Counted from the stretch's first letter, positions 9,013 to 15,683 are shown. The stretch is 36,542 bases of DNA from an uncultured Prevotellaceae bacterium (GCA_902776665.1 CACYQZ010000035.1:1-36542); one strand, 5' to 3'. The notes: generated by a model from the letters alone, not told the origin. Translations and numbers: made by a program.

Positions 9013-9249
9013 ATGGCAACAGCAACAATGACACATGAACCCGCTGTACTCACCGTCAGCATTGAAGATATGTCGATGCTGAAGGACATCAAAAAGGCCA
9101 TTAGCATGGTGCGTGGCGTGACAAAAATCAGTATGCCTCGCCGAAAAAGGCTGACGGGCTACGAGCAGGCACGTCGTGATGTGGAGCAAGGGCGCGTATG
9201 CAGTTACGACAGTTTAGACGATTTCATCAAGGAGATAGAGAATGGCTAA
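9013..9249 (+). CDS. Antitoxin of a YafQ-type toxin-antitoxin pair
   Basis: Small protein (78 residues) encoded directly before, and overlapping by 8 bases, a YafQ-like toxin gene, the standard antitoxin position and arrangement. The N-terminal half (AVLTVSIEDMSMLKDIKKAI) could form a DNA-binding or dimerisation domain; the C-terminal half GYEQARRDVEQGRV and SLDDFIKEIENG resembles the toxin-neutralising tails of Bacteroidetes antitoxins. A good ribosome-binding sequence AAAGAAAGGAG precedes the ATG and the palindromic promoter element copy A lies upstream, possibly serving as the site of autorepression. Function is inferred mainly from position and the toxin's identity. Confidence 0.75.
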   Translation: MATATMTHEPAVLTVSIEDMSMLKDIKKAISMVRGVTKISMPRRKRLTGYEQARRDVEQGRVCSYDSLDDFIKEIENG

Positions 9250-9535
9250 GTATAAATTGCAAATGGCCGTCAAGTTCAAGCGTGACGTGAAGCGCTGCAA
9301 AAAGCGCGGATTGCCACTTGAAGAACTCTGGAGCGTTATCGCCACGCTGCTTAGGGGTGAGAAACTTGCCCCGAAATACAAAGCCCACATTCTCACTGGC
9401 GACCACAAAGGCGAATGGGAATGTCACATTCAGCCCGATTGGTTGCTCGTCTGGGAACAACATGACGACGAATTAGTGTTGCTCATGCTAAACACTGGCA
9501 CTCATGCCGATATCTTTGGAAAAAACAAACGCTAA
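9242..9535 (+). CDS. YafQ-family mRNA interferase toxin
   Basis: Type II toxin of the RelE/ParE superfamily, YafQ branch: a ribosome-associated endoribonuclease that cleaves mRNA when the antitoxin is lost. The 97-residue protein has the family marks FKRDVKRCKKRG, LAPKYKAHILTGDHKGEWECHIQPDWLLVW and LMLNTGTHADIF; the His in the last motif corresponds to the catalytically important C-terminal His of YafQ. All key stretches look intact, so it is probably an active toxin. The start codon overlaps the antitoxin gene, implying translational coupling. Confidence 0.92.
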   Translation: MAKYKLQMAVKFKRDVKRCKKRGLPLEELWSVIATLLRGEKLAPKYKAHILTGDHKGEWECHIQPDWLLVWEQHDDELVLLMLNTGTHADIFGKNKR

Positions 9536-9593
9536 ATCATCATTTTCCACTTTTCATTTTCAAAAGCCGATGTAGCAAAACAGAGGCTCATTG

Positions 9594-9640
9594 AAACCAC
9601 GAATTTTTCTGCTCAAATCATAAAAACTATCCGAATCGTT
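9594..9640 (+). repeat. 47-bp direct repeat, left copy, flanking the ORF6N remnant
   Basis: This 47-base stretch starting AAACCACGAATTTTTCTGCT matches 10120-10166 at 45 of 47 positions without gaps. The two copies sit immediately before and after the truncated ORF6N reading frame. Confidence 0.85.
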
Positions 9641-9642
9641 CG

Positions 9643-10113
9643 CGAGTTCTCAACCAAGCGGTGAAGCGCAATATAGAGCGTTTCCCCGATGATTTCATGT
9701 TTCAATTGACAGCCGAAGAATGGGCACTTATCTCATCACAATTTGTGATGACATCCAGATCCAAGCGCCCCAAAACGGCACTACCCCTTGCTTTTACCGA
9801 ACATGGTGCACTGATGCTTTCAAGTGTCTTGCGCAGTGATGTTGCCATCGAAATTAGCATCAAGGTGACTAGAGCGTTTATTGCCATCCGCAGGTCGCTC
9901 ACAACGATGACTTTGTCGGGGAAAGTCGCCCAGTTGGAGCAGGGGTTGAAAGCCATTCGCGACGAAATGGAGGAAATTCTCGCTGACCAAAACGACATTA
10001 ACGAATTGACAGGTGCCCAACTCGATGCCATCAGCACGGCTTTGGCCGAATTGCAGTCCGACAAAAGCCGACTGACGGCGAAACCGCGACGACCCATCGG
10101 GTTTAATGTTTAA
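9643..10113 (+). pseudogene. Truncated ORF6N-domain (KilA-N-like) protein
   Basis: Remnant of an ORF6N-domain gene, a family of phage- or mobile-element-associated putative DNA-binding proteins. The conserved part begins abruptly at RVLNQAVKRNIERFPDDFMF and continues with LAFTEHGALMLSSVLRSDVAIEISIKVTRAFIAIR, then a coiled-coil tail (VAQLEQGLKAIRDEMEEILADQNDINEL). The usual N-terminal ~25-30 residues (the DxDLAELYGVET segment) are missing; the frame instead runs upstream into the 47-bp direct repeat and then a stop. The only in-frame start is a GTG at 9661, inside the conserved domain, with no ribosome-binding site. Translation from that GTG cannot be excluded, but the domain would be incomplete. 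Confidence 0.8.
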
Positions 10114-10119
10114 TCAACT

Positions 10120-10166
10120 AAACCACGAAATTTTCTGCTCAAATCATAAAAAATATCCGAATCGTT
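10120..10166 (+). repeat. 47-bp direct repeat, right copy
   Basis: Second copy of the repeat at 9594-9640 (45/47 identical). In this copy the 3' end forms the left arm of a terminator hairpin; in the left copy the hairpin's right arm is missing. Confidence 0.85.
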
Positions 10167-10187
10167 TGGCGGTTCGGACTTTTTTTG
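10157..10187 (+). terminator. Intrinsic terminator after the ORF6N remnant
   Basis: CCGAATCG, loop TTTGG, CGGTTCGG (one U-G pair), followed by ACTTTTTTTG. Confidence 0.75.
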
Positions 10188-10198
10188 AATAAATTTTT

Positions 10199-10258
10199 CT
10201 CGTTCGACAAAAAAAATCGTTATTTTTGTTCTCACTTACACAAAATTTTGTAATTTTG
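10199..10258 (+). promoter_or_regulatory. Palindromic promoter element, copy B (upstream of the structured RNA)
   Basis: Reads CTCGTTCGACAAAAAAAATC, then TTTTTGTTCTCACTTACAC, then -7 box TAATTTTG at 10251-10258. It is nearly identical to copy A at 8920-8980, with the arm near the -7 box replaced by the palindrome ACAAAATTTTGT. It is the only recognisable promoter ahead of the structured RNA and the LRR gene. Confidence 0.7.
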
Positions 10259-10263
10259 TAGCC

Positions 10264-10443
10264 GTATTCCTCGAAAGAGAATACAGTTTTATTTGCTCAA
10301 ATCACTTACCGAACTGCGACCTCGAAAGGGATTTTAACGAGCAAAGTCTAACCTGTATCGGAGTATGCATTAGTGCAGACTTCCATAATAGGTTAGAGGC
10401 TGTCGCAGGCCTGGTAAGTGTATGGCAGGTCTGCGCTTTCTTT
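10264..10443 (+). ncRNA. Strongly structured RNA or regulatory leader, family not identified
   Basis: Between promoter element B and the LRR gene is a 180-base region with extensive exact complementarity. Hairpin 10264-10284 (GTATT..AATAC, CTC/GAG, GAAA loop). Long-range helices: CACTTACC (10303-10310) with GGTAAGTG (10413-10420); CTGCGAC (10314-10320) with GTCGCAG (10402-10408); TCTAACCT (10347-10354) with AGGTTAGA (10390-10397). Possible crossing helices: TTTGCTC (10292-10298) with GAGCAAA (10339-10345), and GCAGAC (10375-10380) with GTCTGC (10429-10434). The 3' end is an intrinsic terminator whose left arm overlaps the long-range helices. No protein frame fits. It could be a free-standing RNA (Bacteroidales-1 is a candidate, since that motif is described as having a promoter at one end and a terminator at the other) or a terminator-controlled leader for the LRR gene. 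Confidence 0.75.
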
Positions 10444-10445
10444 AT
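10404..10445 (+). terminator. Intrinsic terminator at the end of the structured RNA
   Basis: CGCAGGCCTG (10404-10413) pairs with CAGGTCTGCG (10426-10435), ten pairs with one G-U, 12-base loop, followed by CTTTCTTTAT. The left arm is shared with the helices CTGCGAC/GTCGCAG and CACTTACC/GGTAAGTG, so terminator and long-range fold exclude each other. Confidence 0.75.
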
Positions 10446-10508
10446 ACATGCGAGTTAGTGCGGATTTCAAGAAGACAAATTAAGTACTAACTAATAATAA
10501 TTACATTT

Positions 10509-12377
10509 ATGAAGAAAAAACTATTAATTCTACTGCTCGCGCTCGTTGCGATTGCGACGACGGCGAAGGCGCAAGTCGTTTTAAACGAAACGAACTTCCC
10601 CGACGCGAATTTTCGCGCAGCATTGGCCTCGATTCTCGGAATTAGCGAGGGCGACGAAATCACAGAAGCAAAAATCGCTGCCACGACTTATCTTAATATT
10701 TCAAGTCAAAAAATCGCCGACCTCACAGGAATCGAATATTTCACCGCGCTGAAATATTTGTACTGCTACAACAACCCACTGACCGCGCTCGATGTGTCGA
10801 AAAACACCGCGCTGACAGCGTTGAGATGCTACAGGAATCAACTGACCTCGCTAGATGTGTCGAAAAACACGAAGCTGACAAGTTTGTTTTGCTACATGAA
10901 CCAACTGACCTCGCTCGATGTGTCGAAAAATACCGCGCTGACAGAGTTGTGGTGCCACGGCAACCAACTGACCGACCTCGATGTGTCGAAGAATACTGCG
11001 CTGACAAAATTGGGCTGCGACAACAACCAACTGACCGACCTCGATGTGTCGAAGAATTCCGCGCTGACAGAGTTGGGCTGCGACAACAACCAACTGACCG
11101 CGCTCGATGTGTCGAAAAACACCGCGCTGAAATCTTTGTACTGCGGCGGCAACCAACTGACCGACCTCGATGTGTCGAAAAACACCGCGCTGGAATATTT
11201 GGAGTGCTATCGCAACCAATTGACCTCGCTTGATGTGTCGAAAAACACCGCGCTGACATGGTTGTCCTGCTTCAACAACCAACTGAATTCGCTCGATGTG
11301 TCGAAAAACACCGCGCTGACAAGTTTGAACTGCTTCAGCAACCTAATCAAGGGCGAGGCGATGGACGCACTTGTGGCGAGTTTGCCGATGACGGAAGATG
11401 GTAAATTCTATGTCATCGATACGAAAGATGAGAACGAAGGCAACGTTTGTACAAAAACACAAGTAGCCGTCGCTAAAGGAAAGGGTTGGACGGTGTATGA
11501 TAACAACGGAGGAAAACGACCTTCTCCCGAATACGAGGGCAGCGACGATGCGGCGGGAAAACTCCTGCTGAACGCCGAGAACTTCCCCGACGCGAATTTC
11601 CGCGCAGAATTGGCCAAGATTCTCAGAATTAGCGAGGGCGACGAAATCACCGAAGCAAAAATCGCTGCCACGACTTCGATTTATGTTTACAAGTCGTGGG
11701 ACACACCTGCTGAAGAGAAAATCGCCAACCTCACGGGTATCGAACATTTCACCGCGCTGACATGGTTGTCCTGCTACAACAACCAACTGACCTCGCTCGA
11801 TGTCTCGAAAAACACCGCGCTGACAGTTTTGCTCTGCTACTACAACCAACTAACCGCGCTCGATGTGTCGAAAAACACCGCGCTGACATTTTTGGATTGC
11901 GGCGGCAACCAACTGACTGCGCTCGACGTGTTGAAAAATACTGCGCTGACATATTTGTCCTGCGGCAACAACCAACTGGCTTCACTTGATGTGTCGAAAA
12001 ACACCGCGCTAACAGAGTTGTACTGCTACAACAACCAAATCAAGGGCGAGGCGATGGATGCGCTTGTGGCAAGTCTGCCGACGGTGGAAAATGGTGAAAT
12101 CCATGTCATTAACACGAAAGACGAAAACGAAGGAAATGTTTGCACGAAGTCGCAGGTAGCCGTCGCCAAAGGAAAGGGCTGGACGGTGTATGATAACAAC
12201 GGAGGTTCTAAACAAGAATACGAGGGAAGCGACAACACTACGGCAATTGACGCTTCGCTAAATGATAATGGAAAAATGACAAATGACAATTATTATTCCA
12301 TCGACGGCGTGAAATTGAAGGGTGAGCCGACGAAGAAGGGAATCTATATCAGAAATGGTAAAAAGGTTGTAAAATAA
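10509..12377 (+). CDS. Two-block leucine-rich-repeat secreted surface protein
   Basis: Exported protein of 622 residues with a clear signal peptide (MKKKLLILLLALVAIATTAKAQ). It consists of two homologous blocks, each with an N-terminal cap (NFPDANFRAxLxxILxISEG, then DEITEAKIAATT), a run of 21-residue leucine-rich repeats of the form LTxLDVSKNTALTxLxCxxN, and a C-cap (KGEAMDALVASLP, NEGNVCTKxQVAVAKGKG). The first block has nine LDVSKN repeats and the second four (one reading LDVLKN). The repeats are nearly identical at DNA level. The C-terminal tail YSIDGVKLKGEPTKKGIYIRNGKK resembles secretion sorting tails. LRR proteins of this kind commonly mediate adhesion or binding; the ligand is unknown. 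The gene lies behind the structured leader with no closer promoter. Confidence 0.9.
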   Translation: MKKKLLILLLALVAIATTAKAQVVLNETNFPDANFRAALASILGISEGDEITEAKIAATTYLNISSQKIADLTGIEYFTALKYLYCYNNPLTALDVSKNTALTALRCYRNQLTSLDVSKNTKLTSLFCYMNQLTSLDVSKNTALTELWCHGNQLTDLDVSKNTALTKLGCDNNQLTDLDVSKNSALTELGCDNNQLTALDVSKNTALKSLYCGGNQLTDLDVSKNTALEYLECYRNQLTSLDVSKNTALTWLSCFNNQLNSLDVSKNTALTSLNCFSNLIKGEAMDALVASLPMTEDGKFYVIDTKDENEGNVCTKTQVAVAKGKGWTVYDNNGGKRPSPEYEGSDDAAGKLLLNAENFPDANFRAELAKILRISEGDEITEAKIAATTSIYVYKSWDTPAEEKIANLTGIEHFTALTWLSCYNNQLTSLDVSKNTALTVLLCYYNQLTALDVSKNTALTFLDCGGNQLTALDVLKNTALTYLSCGNNQLASLDVSKNTALTELYCYNNQIKGEAMDALVASLPTVENGEIHVINTKDENEGNVCTKSQVAVAKGKGWTVYDNNGGSKQEYEGSDNTTAIDASLNDNGKMTNDNYYSIDGVKLKGEPTKKGIYIRNGKKVVK

Positions 12378-12379
12378 GG

Positions 12380-12412
12380 CCTCACCCCAACCCCTCTCCC
12401 AACGGAGAGGGG
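12380..12412 (+). terminator. CCTCACCCCAACCCCTCTCC repeat with hairpin
   Basis: Directly after the LRR stop codon: CCCCTCTCC (12391-12399), loop CAAC, GGAGAGGGG (12404-12412), preceded by GGCCTCACCCCAA. This sequence type occurs as an intergenic REP-like repeat in many bacteria. It is followed by only a weak T-run, so it may act in mRNA 3'-end protection together with the next hairpin. Confidence 0.6.
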
Positions 12413-12428
12413 CTATTGGAAATTGAAA

Positions 12429-12461
12429 AAAATGCGAATCTTTTGCAAAGGTTCGCATTTT
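12429..12461. terminator. Hairpin terminator after the LRR gene, fused to the next promoter
   Basis: AAAATGCGAA (12429-12438) and TTCGCATTTT (12452-12461) form a perfect 10-bp stem, with CTTT/AAAG continuing inside the loop, followed by ATTTTGT. The T-rich right side merges with the first copy of the following promoter element. An in-frame ATG at 12432 lies inside the hairpin and is not a gene start. Confidence 0.7.
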
Positions 12462-12568
12462 ATTTTGTATTTCCCTCACTTATTCGTATCTTTCAATAAG
12501 ATACTTTCGTTCGGAAATAAAAATAAAATGGTTTTATTTTGTATTTCCCTCACTTATTCGTATCTTTG
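12458..12568 (+). promoter_or_regulatory. Tandem palindromic promoter element, copy C (DUF1460 gene)
   Basis: A 36-base sequence (TTTTATTTTGTATTTCCCTC, then ACTTATTCGTATCTTT) occurs identically at 12458-12493 and 12532-12567, 74 bases apart. Between them lie an inverted copy AAGATAC (12498-12504) of GTATCTT, then TTTCGTTC, and GGAAATAAAAATAAAA (12513-12528), which is complementary to the start of the second copy. The second copy ends in the -7 box TATCTTTG (12561-12568), four bases before the ATG of the DUF1460 gene. Confidence 0.75.
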
Positions 12569-12572
12569 CAAA

Positions 12573-13421
12573 ATGAAAAAATTATTATTTTTGACACTGA
12601 CGATGCTGTTTCTGACGCTGCAAACGGCTGAGGCACAGCAATATACAAAGAAAGACAGCGTGCGCGTGATGGAATTGTTTGCCGAGGCAAAACAACAGAA
12701 ATCGGACACGAACTGGATGCTGTTTTTCGGAAGGAAACTGCGCGGAGTGCCCTACGTGGCGAAAACATTGGAAATCAACAAGGAGGAACGGCTCATCGTG
12801 AACCTGCGGCAACTCGACTGCCTCACGCTCGTAGAAAATGCGCTTGCGCTGTCGCTTTGCATGAAAAACAATCAGGCGGATTTCAAGAATTTCTGCCGTT
12901 TTCTGCGTCTCATCCGCTATCGTCAGGGTCGCATTTCCTACATCGACCGCCTCCACTATTTCACCGATTGGATCGAGGACAACACGGCGCTCGGTTTCGT
13001 GAAAGAACGGTCGTTTCCCAAGGACATTCCGACGGCAAAGCAAACGCTGAAAATCGACTACATCACGACCCACACCCCATATTATCCGATGCTCGTGGCG
13101 CATCCGGAATGGACAAGCGACATCGCGAAATCGGAGCGTGCGCTGACGGGAAAAACCTACTTTTATATCCCCAAAAATCGGATTGCAGACAACGATTCTT
13201 TCCGAAAAACCATCAAAAATGGCGACATTCTGGCCATCACAACGAGCAAAAAGGGACTTGACACCTCGCACGTCGGCATCGCCGTCTGGCACAAAGACGG
13301 ACTGCACCTGCTCAACGCTTCGATGATTCACAAAAAGGTGGTTGAGGAGCCGATGACGCTGAAGCGATACATGCAGAAACACCTTTCGCAGACGGGCATC
13401 CGCGTCATTCGTGTGCTGTAG
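12573..13421 (+). CDS. DUF1460 protein, N-acetylmuramoyl-L-alanine amidase-like
   Basis: Exported protein of the DUF1460 family, which has an NlpC/P60-like papain fold and includes Bacteroidetes proteins annotated as N-acetylmuramoyl-L-alanine amidases acting on peptidoglycan fragments. The signal peptide is MKKLLFLTLTMLFLTLQTAEAQ. Family landmarks: LRQLDCLTLVENALALSLC, containing the catalytic Cys, then ISYIDRLHYFTDWIEDN, and DTSHVGIAVWHKDGLHLLNAS with the catalytic His. I placed the start at 12573; an upstream in-frame ATG would add 50 residues encoded by a terminator and promoter repeats. The promoter's -7 box is only four bases upstream, so the mRNA may be leaderless. It ends exactly where the convergent DUF4421 gene ends. 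Confidence 0.85.
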   Translation: MKKLLFLTLTMLFLTLQTAEAQQYTKKDSVRVMELFAEAKQQKSDTNWMLFFGRKLRGVPYVAKTLEINKEERLIVNLRQLDCLTLVENALALSLCMKNNQADFKNFCRFLRLIRYRQGRISYIDRLHYFTDWIEDNTALGFVKERSFPKDIPTAKQTLKIDYITTHTPYYPMLVAHPEWTSDIAKSERALTGKTYFYIPKNRIADNDSFRKTIKNGDILAITTSKKGLDTSHVGIAVWHKDGLHLLNASMIHKKVVEEPMTLKRYMQKHLSQTGIRVIRVL

Positions 13422-14465
13422 TCATCGGTTGCGATACTCGCGTTTTTTTCCGAAATTATAGCCGACATAAATGTTCCAATTTCCGAAAATCGAGTTGGTC
13501 GAAAACTGGCTTTTCGAATAGCGATAGGTATGGAGAATGAGGCTTGAGCCGGCATACCAGCGCGTGTTGTTCCACACGAGGCCGAAGCGCCCCACTCCAT
13601 CGAAATTGAAGTTGCTGAACGAGAAATTCCGTTCTTGTTCACCGTTTTTCTCGGTGGAGGCCGCCGCCAGCCAGTTTTTCGCGAAAACCCAGTTGTAGGC
13701 ATAGCCTCCCGAGACGGCAATGTCGGTGAAATTGACCTCGGCAGAATTCGGGAAGTCAATCGGGTCGATGCCGAGAATGGCCGTGTAGCGATTGACCATT
13801 TTTCCCAATTCTTCGGTGTCGAGCGTGAGTTTATGCTTCGTATAGCCGATGCCGATGAGGGGCGAGCCAGCGCTGATTTTCTGGCAGGTGCTTTGGTTGA
13901 AGGCTGCCGGATAGGAAAATTTCTTGTGATTGAGGATGTAATAGAGGTTGAAACCCTTGATACTCGCCCTGAAACCACCGAAACTGACATCTTTCACGGG
14001 AATGGGAATGTCGTCGCTCGACTTCGCCAAACGAATTTTATAATCCTCGCCCGTTTTCCGATAAAACAAATCGACACCGACCTGATTGCTGTAAAAACTG
14101 AGGTTCCAGTCTTGCAACTGACTGCCGCTGTTGAGATGGGAAACGTCGATGGTATAGCCCAAAAACAGCCATCGCCAACCGATATAGGGTCCGATTCTGA
14201 TGCTTGGTTCGGGCGAGAGAACGATTTCCTGCCCTTGTTCGTTGCGCAGGGTGTATGACTCGTAGGTATTCGTGTTTTGGAGCATGGCGGTGAAGTTGTA
14301 GTGCTGCGGTTCGATGTAGTTCGTGTCGATGCGGCTAAACTCCTTCACAACCTCAACAAGTCGCTTGAAAAATGGGCGTTTTTCCGGCACAGCGATGCTG
14401 TCCGCCATCTCTGCCGATGCCGAAACCGATGCGAAGAACAATATTAAAAACAATACTCTTTTCAT
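13422..14465 (-). CDS. DUF4421 putative outer-membrane protein
   Basis: Exported protein (347 residues, signal peptide ending SVSASA) of the DUF4421 family, found in Bacteroidetes and of unknown function. After FSRIDTNYIEPQHYNFTAMLQ the sequence becomes a series of amphipathic, aromatic-rich strands (IGPYIGWRWLFLGYTID, NWNIYVGYNFG), compatible with an outer-membrane beta-barrel that ends with the C-terminal strand. The ATG overlaps the stop codon of the upstream oxidoreductase gene (TGATG), so the two are translationally coupled on one transcript. The 3' end abuts the DUF1460 stop codon with no gap. Confidence 0.8.
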   Translation of the reverse strand: MKRVLFLILFFASVSASAEMADSIAVPEKRPFFKRLVEVVKEFSRIDTNYIEPQHYNFTAMLQNTNTYESYTLRNEQGQEIVLSPEPSIRIGPYIGWRWLFLGYTIDVSHLNSGSQLQDWNLSFYSNQVGVDLFYRKTGEDYKIRLAKSSDDIPIPVKDVSFGGFRASIKGFNLYYILNHKKFSYPAAFNQSTCQKISAGSPLIGIGYTKHKLTLDTEELGKMVNRYTAILGIDPIDFPNSAEVNFTDIAVSGGYAYNWVFAKNWLAAASTEKNGEQERNFSFSNFNFDGVGRFGLVWNNTRWYAGSSLILHTYRYSKSQFSTNSIFGNWNIYVGYNFGKKREYRNR

Positions 14466-15448
14466 CAGAATTTCCCTAAAATCCTATCCATCACCCAATT
14501 CACCGGCGTCGCACTCACACTCGTGCACTGGCAAAGGCCGAAGCCCTGCAATGCCTCCACCACATTTTGAATCAGCGGCTGCTGCACGTAGGTCGGATTC
14601 GGCACCTCGAACAACTGTTCGCCATCGCTCGTAATCAGGCGAATCGGTGCATAGCTGAACACCGAGAACGACACCATGCCAAGCTCGCCAACCACCTCGA
14701 TGCGGTCGTCACGCGCACTTTCATGCCCCACGAAACACCACGAGCCACTGCCCACCAAGCCGTTTTCGAAGCGGAACGACGCCGAAACCGTGTCCTCGGC
14801 CTCGTAGAGTCCGGCGCGATTCGTGCAAAAGCCATTCGCACGCACAATGACACCGAAAAATTCCTGCAACAAATCGAGTTGATGGGCCGCCAAATCGTAG
14901 AAATAGCCGCCTCCGGCAATCACAGGATTGAGTCGCCAAGGCCGCTGATCGCCCTTCATCGGGTCCATCTCGCGTGGCGGTGTCGTGAATCGCACCTGCA
15001 CGTAGGCAATGTTGCCAATCAGCCCTTCGTCGATGATTTGCTTCACTTTCTGGAAATAAGGTAGATAGCGACGATAGTAGGCCACGTAGCACGGCACACC
15101 CGTCTCCTCGCTCACGCGATTCACGCGCACGCAATCCTCATAGTTCGACGCGAGCGGTTTCTCGACATACACCGGCTTTCCCGCCCGCATCGCCATGATG
15201 GCAAACGTGGCGTGGGAGTTCGGCGGTGTTGCGACGTAAATCGCGTTCACGTCTGGGTCGTCGATGAGGCGTTGGGCGTCGGTGTACCATTTCGCGATGC
15301 CATGTCGCTCGGCATACGACGCGGCTCGCTCTGCCCTGCGGCTCATCACCGCCACGACGCGCGACCCTGCAATCTCGTTGAACGCTGGTCCCGACTTGCG
15401 TTCCGCGACCTCGCCACAACCGATAAAACCCCAGCAAATTTGTTTCAT
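14465..15448 (-). CDS. Gfo/Idh/MocA-family NAD(P)-dependent oxidoreductase
   Basis: Cytoplasmic oxidoreductase with an N-terminal Rossmann fold (WGFIGCGEVAERKSGPAF), a cofactor/active-site Glu-Lys-Pro motif (YVEKPLASN) and the C-terminal alpha/beta domain with GGGYFYDLAAHQLDLLQ, whose Asp and His match the usual catalytic positions. Substrates in this family are mostly sugars or cyclitols; this one cannot be specified. The start at 15448 gives 327 residues, the family norm; an in-frame extension to 15613 would read through promoter sequence. A perfect minus-strand -7 box lies 28-35 bases upstream. It overlaps the DUF4421 gene by one base (TGATG). Confidence 0.92.
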   Translation of the reverse strand: MKQICWGFIGCGEVAERKSGPAFNEIAGSRVVAVMSRRAERAASYAERHGIAKWYTDAQRLIDDPDVNAIYVATPPNSHATFAIMAMRAGKPVYVEKPLASNYEDCVRVNRVSEETGVPCYVAYYRRYLPYFQKVKQIIDEGLIGNIAYVQVRFTTPPREMDPMKGDQRPWRLNPVIAGGGYFYDLAAHQLDLLQEFFGVIVRANGFCTNRAGLYEAEDTVSASFRFENGLVGSGSWCFVGHESARDDRIEVVGELGMVSFSVFSYAPIRLITSDGEQLFEVPNPTYVQQPLIQNVVEALQGFGLCQCTSVSATPVNWVMDRILGKF

Positions 15449-15475
15449 TTGTGCGTTTTCTTTGATTTTCGGGGA

Positions 15476-15483
15476 CAAAGTTA
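15476..15483 (-). promoter_or_regulatory. -7 box (TAACTTTG) for the oxidoreductase-DUF4421 operon
   Basis: Minus strand TAACTTTG, preceded by a T/A-rich stretch, 28 bases upstream of the start codon. It is divergent from promoter element D. Confidence 0.65.
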
Positions 15484-15497
15484 CAAAAAAAATAATA

Positions 15498-15610
15498 GTT
15501 TTTACCCTCACTTCATCGAAATTTTCGTAACTTTGAATAATATTCGAAGTTACTCTCGTTCGGAAAAACTCAAAAAAATTTGGTTTTTCGCTCTCTAAAT
15601 CGTAACTTTG
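15498..15610 (+). promoter_or_regulatory. Tandem palindromic promoter element, copy D
   Basis: Same plan as at 12458-12568 but with different bases. The first unit GTTTTTACCCTCACTTCATC ends in TAACTTTG (15528-15535). An inverted AAGTTAC (15547-15553) is followed by TCTCGTTCGGAAAAAC. The second unit GGTTTTTCGCTCTCTAAATC ends in TAACTTTG (15603-15610). The two GTAACTT copies are 75 bases apart; GAAAAAC (15563-15569) and GTTTTTC (15583-15589) are complementary. It drives the gene at 15684. Confidence 0.7.
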
Positions 15611-15683
15611 CACCGAATTTTAAACGGAAGAGAAAAAATTTCGTCAAACAAAAGTGATTCACGACAAAAAATTTTTAGAAAAT

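Noticed and set aside
10264-10443. tmRNA, RNase P RNA or SRP RNA for the structured region
   Set aside because: No tRNA-like ends or T-loop, no RNase P core sequences and no SRP tetraloop domain are visible.
10768-11340. A CRISPR-like array of regular repeats
   Set aside because: The period is 63 bp and in frame with a protein repeat; there are no unique spacers and no cas genes.
10741-12215. Several repeat-rich open frames on both other frames of the LRR gene
   Set aside because: They arise because the 63-bp repeats keep all frames open; none has a signal peptide or known repeat type.
12423-12572. Upstream start for the DUF1460 gene at 12423
   Set aside because: The extra 50 residues would be encoded by a terminator hairpin and two promoter repeats, and would bury the signal peptide.
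15449-15613. Upstream start for the Gfo/Idh/MocA gene
   Set aside because: The region contains the gene's own -7 box and the divergent promoter element; the family N-terminus begins at 15448.
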